Source: Lachnospiraceae bacterium
GTDB lineage: Bacteria > Bacillota > Clostridia > Lachnospirales > Lachnospiraceae
Direction: 5' to 3'
Assembly: GCA_009774235.1 (NCBI GenBank)
Contig: VSNJ01000027.1
Span: forward strand, 1 to 35,443
DNA length: 35,443 bases
The translations under genes and the position numbers were made by a program. Shown one piece after another: positions 24,660 to 32,675 of this stretch. A model generated the notes under the pieces. That model was not told the origin of the DNA. It was given only the letters and a program-made list of their open reading frames with translations, and searched no databases. Numbering within the stretch: the stretch's first letter is position 1; each line of letters begins with the position of its first letter.

Positions 24660-26966
24660 ATGGTGAAAAATAGCACTAGAAAGTTGTTCAGGGTATCACT
24701 GGCAGTATTTACATTGTCATTGCTGTTTACTGCATGTGGCAAAGGTGGCGGCAAGGGTTCTGGCAAAGACAGTACGCCAGAGTATATATATGAGCCAAAG
24801 TTTAATGACCTGGGTAATGTAGAAGTTGATTATGTAAGCCAGGCATGTATAAAAGATGACAATATTTATATGATGGGTTCACATTATGAATATAATGAAA
24901 AGAAACAGTCTGGAAAATCCATAAGTTACTTTATGACAGGTTCTTTTGACAGTAAAAATTTTGATATGGCTGAACTTAAAGATTTAGAAGAAAACGAATC
25001 TGTAATCAAGTTATTTATGGATGAAGAGGGCAATATGCATATGCTGTCTTCTGTTTATAATTATAATGAAAAAACAGGTGCAAGCAATACAAAATATTAT
25101 ATATCAGACCTTAATAAGGACGGCAGTTTATCTGGACGTAAAGAGTTAAAGCCTGGTCTTAAGAAGAATGAAGAGCTGTATTTAGGCAATGCTTTGATTT
25201 ATGTAGATGAAAAGCTGATAACTATTTCAGAACAAAAGATTTATACTTTTAATAAAGATGGTTCCTTGGCAAATGTGGTTGGGACAGATGATTATATTGA
25301 CAATATTTTTACAGCAAATGGCGGTAAAATTTATATTATGGCCAATGGGAAGGTTTGTGAGTTTGATACAGACACTGGCAAGAGTGGTAAGACTTTTGAT
25401 TTTGGCGGACGTATTATATACAATATCAGGAATATACAGCAGGGTAAAGATGGAATTGTATATTTAAGCAATGAAGATGGCATATATGAATGTGACATTA
25501 ATAAAAATAAAATGGAACTTTTATTTAACTGGATAAATGTTGATATTAATGGCAATGATATATCAGACTTCAAGATTATGGAAGACGGAAGTTTAACGGT
25601 TATATGTTCTTCATCTAAATATGATACAGATGGAAAAGGTAGTTCATATTCAAATATTGAAATAGCAAGTATTGATAAAAAGAAATATTCAGATGCTAAA
25701 CCAAAGAAAAGGCTTACACTGGCAGCAAATTATTTAAGCCAGCCACTAAAAGAGGAAATCTTAAAATATAATAAAGGCAGTGGAGATTACCATATAGAAA
25801 TAAAAAGCTATAATACATATGAAGACCCACAGAAGCAGATGAACCTTGATATAATATCAGGTGATATACCAGATATTATAGAATTAAGCGGGTTATCTAA
25901 ATCTATGTATATTAAGAAAGGAATGCTTGCTGACTTATATCCTTTTATTGAAAAGGATGATGAAATCAAGAAAGAAGATTTTGTGGATTCTGTAATAAAT
26001 ACTATTGAACATAATGGCAAATTATATTATATGCCTACTCAGTTTTCGGTAAATGCACTCGTAGGTTCTAAAAAGGTTTTTGGTGATATGGAGGGCTGGA
26101 CATATGAAGAAATGGAAGAGAAGTATAAAAGTATGCCAAAAAACGGGGTATTTATGCAGGGTATGACAAGTGACTGGTTTATACAAAATATGCTTAGTTC
26201 ACAGATGAAGGATTTTATTGATTTTGAAACAGGTGAAGTAAACCTGGATTCCGAAGAATTTGTACATATGCTTGAGTTTTCAAAGAATTTCCAGACAACT
26301 GACCAGTATATTAAGGAACAGAATGCCAATGGATGGCAAAATGAAGACAGAAGTGAACTTATAAATAGTGGAAGATTATTATTAAGTGATATGTATTTAT
26401 ATGATTTTTCAGATATACAGGTTAATGAAAAATTATATAAGAAGCAGGGTGGTTATACTGTAATCAGCCAGCCTTCTAAAGATAGAAATAATAAATTATC
26501 AATGACATCTGTGGATGCGTGCCTGTCTATTTCGGAAAATTGTGATGACAAAGATGGTGCATGGGAATTCCTGCGCAGGCTTTATGCATATGACTTCCAG
26601 AAGCAAGCATCAGGAAGTTATGGTCTGCCTGTAAGAAAAGATGCCCTGGAGAAGAAAATGGAGTATGCTATGGCAACTAAGGCTTATAAAGATGATGATG
26701 GTACACAGGTGACACCAATAGATGATTCATATACAATAGATAGTTTTACAGTAAATATAAAACCATATACAAAAGCCCATATGGATTTATTCCGTACTAT
26801 TGTTGGCAGAATTGGAAAAGAAAGTAATTATGATACATATTTTAATGATATTTCTGAAATAATCACTGAAGAAACAAAGGCACTTTATGCAGGTGACAAA
26901 ACTGCAAAAGAAACAGCAGAAATTTTACAGAGCAGAGTAAAAATTTATGTCAGTGAAAATTCTTAA
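24660..26966 (+). CDS. Beta-propeller/solute-binding fusion lipoprotein, copy 2
   Basis: The 768-residue paralogue of the preceding gene starts at ATG 24660, chosen because AGGAG (24644-24648) and the flank AGAAAAGTATGGT match the first copy. The alternative GTG 24648 lies in the ribosome site. It has a lipobox FTAC (C26), an N-terminal propeller-like region (DDNIYMMGSHYEY, EEGNMHMLSSVYNYNEK, NGKVCEFDTDTG) and a solute-binding C-terminal half. It is colinear with copy 1 and ends with the same residues. The segment coding for about residues 355-430 is almost identical to copy 1 at DNA level, while flanking parts are much more diverged. Short flanks on both sides are also homologous (AGCAGG before, TATATAATTGCAG after), showing the duplication unit. 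Two receptors for one permease pair may widen ligand range. The ligand is unknown. Confidence 0.85.
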   Translation: MVKNSTRKLFRVSLAVFTLSLLFTACGKGGGKGSGKDSTPEYIYEPKFNDLGNVEVDYVSQACIKDDNIYMMGSHYEYNEKKQSGKSISYFMTGSFDSKNFDMAELKDLEENESVIKLFMDEEGNMHMLSSVYNYNEKTGASNTKYYISDLNKDGSLSGRKELKPGLKKNEELYLGNALIYVDEKLITISEQKIYTFNKDGSLANVVGTDDYIDNIFTANGGKIYIMANGKVCEFDTDTGKSGKTFDFGGRIIYNIRNIQQGKDGIVYLSNEDGIYECDINKNKMELLFNWINVDINGNDISDFKIMEDGSLTVICSSSKYDTDGKGSSYSNIEIASIDKKKYSDAKPKKRLTLAANYLSQPLKEEILKYNKGSGDYHIEIKSYNTYEDPQKQMNLDIISGDIPDIIELSGLSKSMYIKKGMLADLYPFIEKDDEIKKEDFVDSVINTIEHNGKLYYMPTQFSVNALVGSKKVFGDMEGWTYEEMEEKYKSMPKNGVFMQGMTSDWFIQNMLSSQMKDFIDFETGEVNLDSEEFVHMLEFSKNFQTTDQYIKEQNANGWQNEDRSELINSGRLLLSDMYLYDFSDIQVNEKLYKKQGGYTVISQPSKDRNNKLSMTSVDACLSISENCDDKDGAWEFLRRLYAYDFQKQASGSYGLPVRKDALEKKMEYAMATKAYKDDDGTQVTPIDDSYTIDSFTVNIKPYTKAHMDLFRTIVGRIGKESNYDTYFNDISEIITEETKALYAGDKTAKETAEILQSRVKIYVSENS

Positions 26967-26990
26967 TAATATATAATTGCAGGCAGGATA

Positions 26991-27123
26991 GTGTGAAAAA
27001 TATATCTAAGGCAGCAAAAAAAGCTACCTAAGATATATTAAATTTCACACAGGAAAAATGCAAAACCAGCATTTTTCTAAAGCAGGCTTGTCCTGCTATA
27101 CTATTTGAGCCGCCAAAGCCGGC
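26991..27123 (+). promoter_or_regulatory. Cluster of four hairpins in the leader of the permease gene
   Basis: Hairpin 1: GTGTGAAAAATATATCTAAG and on (26991-27015) pairs with 27023-27050 around a run of seven A. Hairpin 2: GAAAAATGC (27053-27061) with GCATTTTTC (27069-27077). Hairpin 3: AGCAGG with CCTGCT (27081-27097). Hairpin 4: GCCG (27109-27112) with CGGC (27120-27123), ending just before the GGAGG of the next gene. No long T-run follows hairpin 1, so it may limit rather than end transcription, or protect the lipoprotein mRNA. Confidence 0.65.
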
Positions 27124-27136
27124 ATGGAGGATTATT

Positions 27137-28075
27137 ATGAAATTTTTGATACCAGGTGGAGGGGGCAGCATTACGGAAAGAAAGAGAAAAAAGAAGAATA
27201 AGTCTAGGAATAAAAGTAAGATAAAAGAGCATCTGGTATCAGGAGTATTTCTTGCACCAAGTTTTTTAGGTGTTATGGTATTTATGATAGTTCCATTTAT
27301 GGTAATTATTTATTATTCACTGGTTGACGGACCTGTTGATGGCAATTTTGCAGGACTGGATAATTTTAAGATGCTCTTTTCAAATGATGCCTTTTTGCAG
27401 GCGGCAAAAAACAGTATTCTTTTTTCAGCAATTGCAGTGCCGCTGGCAGTAGTGCTTTCCCTGATGCTGGCAGTACTGCTTGATGCCAATATACCATGGC
27501 AAAGCCAGTTCAGGACGTTTTTCCTTTGTCCTATGATGGTTCCTGTAGCATCAGTAGTGCTTATATGGCAGGTTATTTTTAATGCACATGGAGTTATGAA
27601 CAATCTGCTTGAAATTTTTGGATTCCAGGGTACTGACTGGCTTAAGTCTGATTACAGTATGCTTGTTGTTATAAGTATGTTCCTTTGGAAGAATTTAGGC
27701 TATAATATGATTTTATTTATGGCAGCACTTGGAAGTGTCCCAAAGGATATTATAGAAGTTGCACAGCTTGAAGCAGCAGGAAAGTTTACAATTTTTTTCA
27801 GGATTAAGCTTAGATACATAAATTCAACTGTGTTATTTGTAATAATTTTGTCTCTTATGAATTCATTTAAGGTGTTCAGGGAAGTTTATCTTTTGTCAGG
27901 CGCCTATCCATATGAGTCACTTTATATGCTTCAGCATTTTATGAATAATACTTTTGAATCTTTGGATTACCAGAAATTGTCATCAGCGGCTATTGTAATG
28001 TGTGTATTTATGATTATTGTAATAGGTATTTTATTTTTTATTGAAAGTAAAGCAGGTGAGGATTTTGAGGGTTAA
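27137..28075 (+). CDS. MalF/UgpA-like ABC permease with degenerate ATPase-docking loop
   Basis: The 312-residue protein starts at ATG 27137 behind GGAGG. It has a long, very basic N-terminus (RKRKKKNKSRNKSKIK) before the first of six helices (VFLAPSFLGVMVFMIVPFMV). The EAA-loop region reads PKDIIEVAQLEAAGKFTIFF then RIKLRYINS: the alanine pair is altered, the conserved D-G is E-A and the final proline is missing. This departs from the motif kept in the maltodextrin permeases of this window. It overlaps the next gene, so the two are coupled. It is likely to form a heterodimer with that product. Whether it still couples to an ATPase is open. Membership of the family is sure; import function is inferred. 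Confidence 0.88.
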   Translation: MKFLIPGGGGSITERKRKKKNKSRNKSKIKEHLVSGVFLAPSFLGVMVFMIVPFMVIIYYSLVDGPVDGNFAGLDNFKMLFSNDAFLQAAKNSILFSAIAVPLAVVLSLMLAVLLDANIPWQSQFRTFFLCPMMVPVASVVLIWQVIFNAHGVMNNLLEIFGFQGTDWLKSDYSMLVVISMFLWKNLGYNMILFMAALGSVPKDIIEVAQLEAAGKFTIFFRIKLRYINSTVLFVIILSLMNSFKVFREVYLLSGAYPYESLYMLQHFMNNTFESLDYQKLSSAAIVMCVFMIIVIGILFFIESKAGEDFEG

Positions 28076-28985
28076 ATCTTTTAAGTTTAAGTCAAAGAAA
28101 GTTAAACTGAAAAAAAAGCAGCATAAAAAATCTGTTATATTATTTGTAATTGCATTGGCAATGGCGGTATTTTTCATGCTTCCTACTGTACTTACAATAG
28201 CCAATTCATTTATGAGCTCACAGGAAATTAAGGCAAATTATGGGATGATTTTTAATGATAAAGAAAGTGCAGGATACATATCAGAAAAAGTAAATCTTAA
28301 GTTTATTCCTGATATGGTTACTTTTAAACAGTTTACAACGGTGCTTTTAAATAGTCCAGAGTATTTGCTGAAATTTTGGAATACAGTGATATATACAGTG
28401 CCAATTCTTGTAGTACAGGTTATTATTGCAATACTTGCAGCATACAGTTTTACAAGATTTAAGGGAAGGATAAAGGAGATTTTATTTTTTGTATATATTA
28501 TTCTTATGCTTCTTCCTTACCAGGTGACACTTGTACCCAATTACCTGGTAACAGACTGGCTTGGGCTGCTTGATACAAAGTGGGCAATATGGCTGCCAGG
28601 AATGACTTCTCCATTTAGTGTATTCCTGTTTACAAAATTTATGCGGCGTATACCAGAGTCACTTATAGAGGCGGCGAAGATTGATGGTGCAGGAGAGTGG
28701 CAGATTTTTTCAAAAATATGTGTACCTCTTTGCAAGGGAGCAATGGTTTCTGTATCAATACTTATATTTATTGATTATTGGAATATGGTTGAACAGCCAC
28801 TTATATTGCTTAAGAATGAAGATATGCATCCGCTTTCAGTTTTTCTTTCAAAAATTAATTCAGGTGAGATAAGCCTTGCATTTGCGGTTGCAACTATATA
28901 TATGGTTCCAGGAATTTTAATATTCTTATATGGAGAGGAATATCTGGTAGAGGGTATTTCATATTCTGGCGGACTAAAAGGTTAA
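28065..28985 (+). CDS. MalG-like ABC permease
   Basis: There is no ATG near the start. I choose TTG 28065, six bases after AGGTG (28054-28058), giving 306 residues; GTG 28056 and TTG 28041 are alternatives that lengthen the N-terminus by 3 or 8 residues. The N-terminus is strongly basic (KSFKFKSKKVKLKKKQHKKS), mirroring its partner, and is followed by six helices. A larger than usual extracytoplasmic loop lies between helices 1 and 2 (SSQEIKANYGMIFNDKES...). The EAA loop PESLIEAAKIDGAGEWQIF is canonical except that the final proline is absent (ICVPLCKG). It overlaps the upstream permease gene by 11 bases. The C-terminus YLVEGISYSGGLKG is typical of the family. It acts with the neighbour at 27137, presumably with the lipoproteins as receptors. 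Confidence 0.88.
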   Translation: MRVKSFKFKSKKVKLKKKQHKKSVILFVIALAMAVFFMLPTVLTIANSFMSSQEIKANYGMIFNDKESAGYISEKVNLKFIPDMVTFKQFTTVLLNSPEYLLKFWNTVIYTVPILVVQVIIAILAAYSFTRFKGRIKEILFFVYIILMLLPYQVTLVPNYLVTDWLGLLDTKWAIWLPGMTSPFSVFLFTKFMRRIPESLIEAAKIDGAGEWQIFSKICVPLCKGAMVSVSILIFIDYWNMVEQPLILLKNEDMHPLSVFLSKINSGEISLAFAVATIYMVPGILIFLYGEEYLVEGISYSGGLKG

Positions 28986-29006
28986 GGGAAGGAGATAATA
29001 TTTCTT

Positions 29007-31325
29007 ATGAAAGAACAGGATTTAATAAAGAAATATCAAAAGCGTAAGGATAAGATTAAAAATATTGCTATTATCTTTTTGGTAATTATGCTTTTGCTTA
29101 CATTTTTTTCCAATACTATTATGAATTATTCTCTTGCAGAGGTAGAAACTGCCTATGCAGAATCAGGCACTCTTACTACAAAGATACGTGGGGATGGCTA
29201 TGTTGAGGCAAGGGAACCTGTAGCTGTGAACTGCAAAAAAGAAAGGGAAATTTTAAAGGTGTTGGTTAAAGAAGGGGATAAGGTAAAAAAGGGGCAGGCT
29301 GTGCTGGTTCTTGCAGGTGAAAGCAGTGCAGATGCACTTAAGCAGGCAAAGACCGACCTTATGACACTTAACCATGACTATGCAAAGGCACTTCTTGAAA
29401 TGGCTGTTCCAGACTATGCTGTAAATTCACTTGAAATAAAGTATGCAAAGAGGGATTTACAGAAGGCACTTAAAGATATAGAAGATGCAAAAAAGGAAAA
29501 CATTAAAAAGAAAGCTGAGTATGCAGAGCTTAAGAAAAAGGTAGACAAAGCTAAAAAGGCAATGCAAAAGAAAGCTGATGAAGTATCAGCAAAAGCATAT
29601 GAAATTTCACAGCTTGAGCTTGAAATTGAAAGCCTTGAAAGTGAAAAGGCAGAGCTTAGCGGTGAGGACAGCGGAAGCATGCCAGAACTTAATGCTGCAG
29701 TGACAGCAGCAAAGAGAGAAACTGAAGATGCTGAGGATAAGGTAAAGCAGTATGAGAATGAACGTACATCTAAAGCTATTGAAGAGGAATTAAAGACTAA
29801 AAGAAAAGAACTCGATGCCTTGCAGAAAGAGCTTGATAATTTAAAAAATGATTTAAAAGAAGCTGAAACATCAGATTCAACAGATGATAAGATTACAAGC
29901 TTAAATAAAAGCATACGTGATATTGAGGCAGAGATATCTAACCTTAATATCAAGGCAAGCCAGTCAAGCCTGGAGGTTGCAGAACTTGGCAACTTATACA
30001 ATAATGCTGATGATGAAACAAAAGAACAGTACTGGGAGCAATTAAATGTTGCCAGGCAGGAATACAATGTACTGGTTACACAGATAGATGCTAAGAAAAG
30101 AGACCTTGAGGATTTACAGAAGGATTTGGAAGCTGCTAAAAAAAATGCGTCAGCATCAAGTGATAAGAAGATAAAACAGCTAAAAAGAGATATTGCAGAT
30201 AAAGAGAAGAATATCACAGAAATAAAAGGGGAAATAAGTTCACTAGAAAGTGAAAAGTCATTAAGTGATAACAGGGAGTCACAGCTTGCATCAGCGAAAT
30301 CAGAGCTTTATGCTGCGCAGAAGAAATTAAAAGATGCACAGCGCAAACTTGAGGATGCACAGAACGCTGTTAAAAATGATAACAGTACAAAGATAAAAGT
30401 AGTAGAAGATAATATTAAAGCGTTAAAAAGCAAAAAATTAAAGCTGGATAACCAGAAGACAAAGCTTGACAATTCTTATTCACAACTGCAGGCAGCTTAT
30501 GAAAATGTTAAAGCAGAAGAAGGCGCTTACCAGAAAGCAGATGAAAATTTAGTTGATACATTAAACCAGACCGTACAGGAAAAGCGTAAGGCACTAGAAA
30601 CCCTTTATCTAAACCTTGCAAAGGAACAAAGTGATAATAACCTTAAAATGCAGGTAGCTGCTCTTGATAATGAGCAGAAAGCAGAATCAATAGAAATGAA
30701 AAAAAGAGAGATTAACCGCCTTAAAAAGAAGCGTAAAAATGTAGTAATCAAGGCAAAAACTGCAGGTACAGTATCTGATATAACTGCAAAGGCAGGGGAA
30801 AATGCTACCCCTGGAAACAGCCTGCTAAATATACAGTCAAGTGAGAATGGCTACCAGATAAGTATTCCTGTGACAACGGAGCAGAGTAAATTTGTTAAGC
30901 GTGGTGATAATGCTACTGTATTAAATGTATGGGATGATGATATAAAAGTGGTTCTTTCAAATATAAAGACAGATTCACAGAACCCAAATGCTGGAAAGAT
31001 TCTGGTTTTTAATGTTACAGGCAGCAATATTGAAAATGGTACTTCACTAAGTATATCTGTTGGTGAGAGAAAAGCAAATTATGATTACATAGTGCCTACA
31101 AGTGCAATACGTGAGGACAGTGATGGCAAATTTGTCCTGGTAATACAGGAAAAGTCAAGCCCAGTAGGTAACCGTTATATTGCAAAAAGAGAAGAAGTAA
31201 CAGTTCTTGCACAAAATGAAACACAGTCAGCAGTATCAGCTGGATTTGATAATTATGCAAGTATTATTACTACTGCTTCAAAAGCTGTTGAGAAGGGTGA
31301 TTATGTACGTCTTGCACAGCAGTAA
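29007..31325 (+). CDS. Membrane-fusion (HlyD/MacA-like) protein with very long coiled coil
   Basis: The 772-residue protein starts at ATG 29007 behind GGGAAGGAG. One membrane helix lies at about 17-38. The first half of a barrel-sandwich (lipoyl-like) domain follows: TTKIRGDGYVEAREPVAVNC, VKEGDKVKKGQAVLVLAGE. Residues about 115-600 are a nearly uninterrupted heptad-type coiled coil rich in K, E and A. The chain then completes the sandwich (NVVIKAKTAGTVSDITAKAG) and continues as beta-barrel and membrane-proximal domains (QISIPVTTEQSKFVKRGD, YIVPTSAIRE). This is the layout of MacA/HlyD adaptors, but the coiled coil is several times longer than usual. In a Gram-positive cell it could reach through the wall. 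It lies 21 bases after the MalG-like gene, inside an importer-type block, which is unusual for an adaptor of exporters. Confidence 0.9.
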   Translation: MKEQDLIKKYQKRKDKIKNIAIIFLVIMLLLTFFSNTIMNYSLAEVETAYAESGTLTTKIRGDGYVEAREPVAVNCKKEREILKVLVKEGDKVKKGQAVLVLAGESSADALKQAKTDLMTLNHDYAKALLEMAVPDYAVNSLEIKYAKRDLQKALKDIEDAKKENIKKKAEYAELKKKVDKAKKAMQKKADEVSAKAYEISQLELEIESLESEKAELSGEDSGSMPELNAAVTAAKRETEDAEDKVKQYENERTSKAIEEELKTKRKELDALQKELDNLKNDLKEAETSDSTDDKITSLNKSIRDIEAEISNLNIKASQSSLEVAELGNLYNNADDETKEQYWEQLNVARQEYNVLVTQIDAKKRDLEDLQKDLEAAKKNASASSDKKIKQLKRDIADKEKNITEIKGEISSLESEKSLSDNRESQLASAKSELYAAQKKLKDAQRKLEDAQNAVKNDNSTKIKVVEDNIKALKSKKLKLDNQKTKLDNSYSQLQAAYENVKAEEGAYQKADENLVDTLNQTVQEKRKALETLYLNLAKEQSDNNLKMQVAALDNEQKAESIEMKKREINRLKKKRKNVVIKAKTAGTVSDITAKAGENATPGNSLLNIQSSENGYQISIPVTTEQSKFVKRGDNATVLNVWDDDIKVVLSNIKTDSQNPNAGKILVFNVTGSNIENGTSLSISVGERKANYDYIVPTSAIREDSDGKFVLVIQEKSSPVGNRYIAKREEVTVLAQNETQSAVSAGFDNYASIITTASKAVEKGDYVRLAQQ

Positions 31326-31444
31326 AGATGGTGTACCTGGCTTACAGAGGGTATGGTGTGGAAAGCAGGAATTTTACACTACAAGTTTTGCCTGCATTGC
31401 AGATGTTTTGCATGCAGCCATAATTCTGTGTATACTGGAAGGGC

Positions 31445-32578
31445 ATGGTTATTTATATGAGAGTTTTTTCAGGTAGAACAAAAAATAAAATAAGATTTGC
31501 AGCTTTTGCATTATGTGTTATTGCCGCCTTTGTGTGTCTTTGTCTTTTGAATGGAACCAATAAGAAGGAGAGGGAATCTGATGCATCAAGACGCTGGAAG
31601 TCAGGCCGCCAGGAGTTTGCACATATTTCTGTGTATATGTCCCCAGAAGAAGGCTGGACAGAAAATGACAGGAATACACTGGTTAGTGGTTTAAAAATGT
31701 CATTCCAGGAAAATTCTATTACAAATGAAAAAAGGGAAGATAATAGTGAGGGGCTTTTAAAAGACTGTTTTAGCAGTGAAGGTGTTATGGAACTGGCCAA
31801 TGGAAAAAATACAGCAAATGCAAAAGTGACAGCAACAGGCGGGGATTTTTTCTTTTTCCACCAGATGGTCTGGCTGTCTGGCTTTGCATATTCAGATAAT
31901 GATGTTATGAAAGACCGTGCTGTAATTGATAAAGAGCTTGCATGGCAGCTTTTTGGCGGTGAGAATGCAGCGGGTATGCCATTTAAAATAAATGGCAATA
32001 CATATTATGTGGCAGGTGTAGTAGATACTCCCCAGACCAAAGAAGAAAAAGAGGTATATGGGGAAATTAACCGTGCATGGCTGCCGTATAGTGCTTTCTG
32101 CAAGGAATACCAAGGTAATAATACAGCAGCTATGGGAACAGGCGGTTCTGGAATTACAAATACCAGCGGTACACCAGGTACAGAAGAAAAAACAAATAAA
32201 GTTCCAATTACATGTTATGAAACCATAATGCCTGACCCAGTAAAGAAATGGGCTGTAAACCTTATAAAAGAGAAGCTTGGTATAGAAAACCGTAAAATGG
32301 TGATAGTAGAAAACAGTGAAAGAACAGATTTTTTTTATGTAATTGATAATTTAAAGGAATTTTTCTATAAAACGGCAGGTATACAGCCTGTTGCATATCC
32401 ATACTGGGAAAATGCAGCAAGGGCACGTGATATTAAAAGGGAGCTTTATACAAGTATTCTTATAATTGCAGTTATATACCCAGTTTTATTGTGTATCAGG
32501 GTTATTGCAGGGATTTATAAGATGGCAGATAGCAAAATTAAAAAACGGATGAATAAAAAACATAGTGTAGAGATATAG
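31445..32578 (+). CDS. MacB periplasmic-core-domain protein with only two membrane helices
   Basis: The protein has up to 377 residues. ATG 31445 and ATG 31457 are both possible: GGAAGGG at 31437-31443 is very close to the first and 13 bases from the second. One helix lies near the N-terminus (IRFAAFALCVIAAFVCLCLL), an extracytoplasmic domain spans about 45-335, and one helix lies near the C-terminus (YTSILIIAVIYPVLLCIRVI), followed by a basic tail. The middle carries the MacB core signature DRAVIDKELAWQLFGGENAA followed by GMPFKINGNTYYVAGVVDTP. Normal MacB/FtsX permeases continue with two more helices, which are absent, so this is half of such a permease. Its partner is presumably the MacA-like adaptor upstream. 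No ATPase gene is adjacent. A sensory or scaffolding role is possible. Confidence 0.82.
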   Translation: MVIYMRVFSGRTKNKIRFAAFALCVIAAFVCLCLLNGTNKKERESDASRRWKSGRQEFAHISVYMSPEEGWTENDRNTLVSGLKMSFQENSITNEKREDNSEGLLKDCFSSEGVMELANGKNTANAKVTATGGDFFFFHQMVWLSGFAYSDNDVMKDRAVIDKELAWQLFGGENAAGMPFKINGNTYYVAGVVDTPQTKEEKEVYGEINRAWLPYSAFCKEYQGNNTAAMGTGGSGITNTSGTPGTEEKTNKVPITCYETIMPDPVKKWAVNLIKEKLGIENRKMVIVENSERTDFFYVIDNLKEFFYKTAGIQPVAYPYWENAARARDIKRELYTSILIIAVIYPVLLCIRVIAGIYKMADSKIKKRMNKKHSVEI

Positions 32579-32632
32579 AAAACCCCATCCTGGAACTTTG
32601 ATAAGTTAAAAGGGCTGGGGTTTTTGTTTTAT
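32579..32632. terminator. Intrinsic terminator between the convergent MacB-like and lysS genes
   Basis: AAACCCCATCC (32579-32590) pairs with GGGCTGGGGTTT (32612 onward), with an inner AACTT/AAGTT stem, and is followed by TTTTTGTTTT on the plus strand. The minus-strand side ends GGGGTTTTC, so it may also serve lysS. Confidence 0.8.
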
Positions 32633-32675
32633 TATTATTCAAGAAATACCATATTTATGCGGTTTGCAAGCATTT

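Noticed and set aside
24565..24672. 35-codon frame between the two lipoprotein genes
   Set aside because: No ribosome site, overlaps the next start, and its first bases are homologous to the untranslated flank after copy 2.
29414..30217. 267-codon open frame on the minus strand inside the membrane-fusion gene
   Set aside because: It is the mirror of the Lys/Glu/Ala-rich coiled coil, reads as low-complexity Ser/Phe/Leu, and has no ribosome site.
31453..31998. 181-codon minus-strand frame inside the MacB-like gene
   Set aside because: The plus-strand frame carries a clear domain signature; the reverse frame has no recognisable feature.
22198..32578. An ABC ATPase gene in the transporter block
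   Set aside because: No Walker A or LSGGQ motif was seen in any frame of the block or of the whole window.
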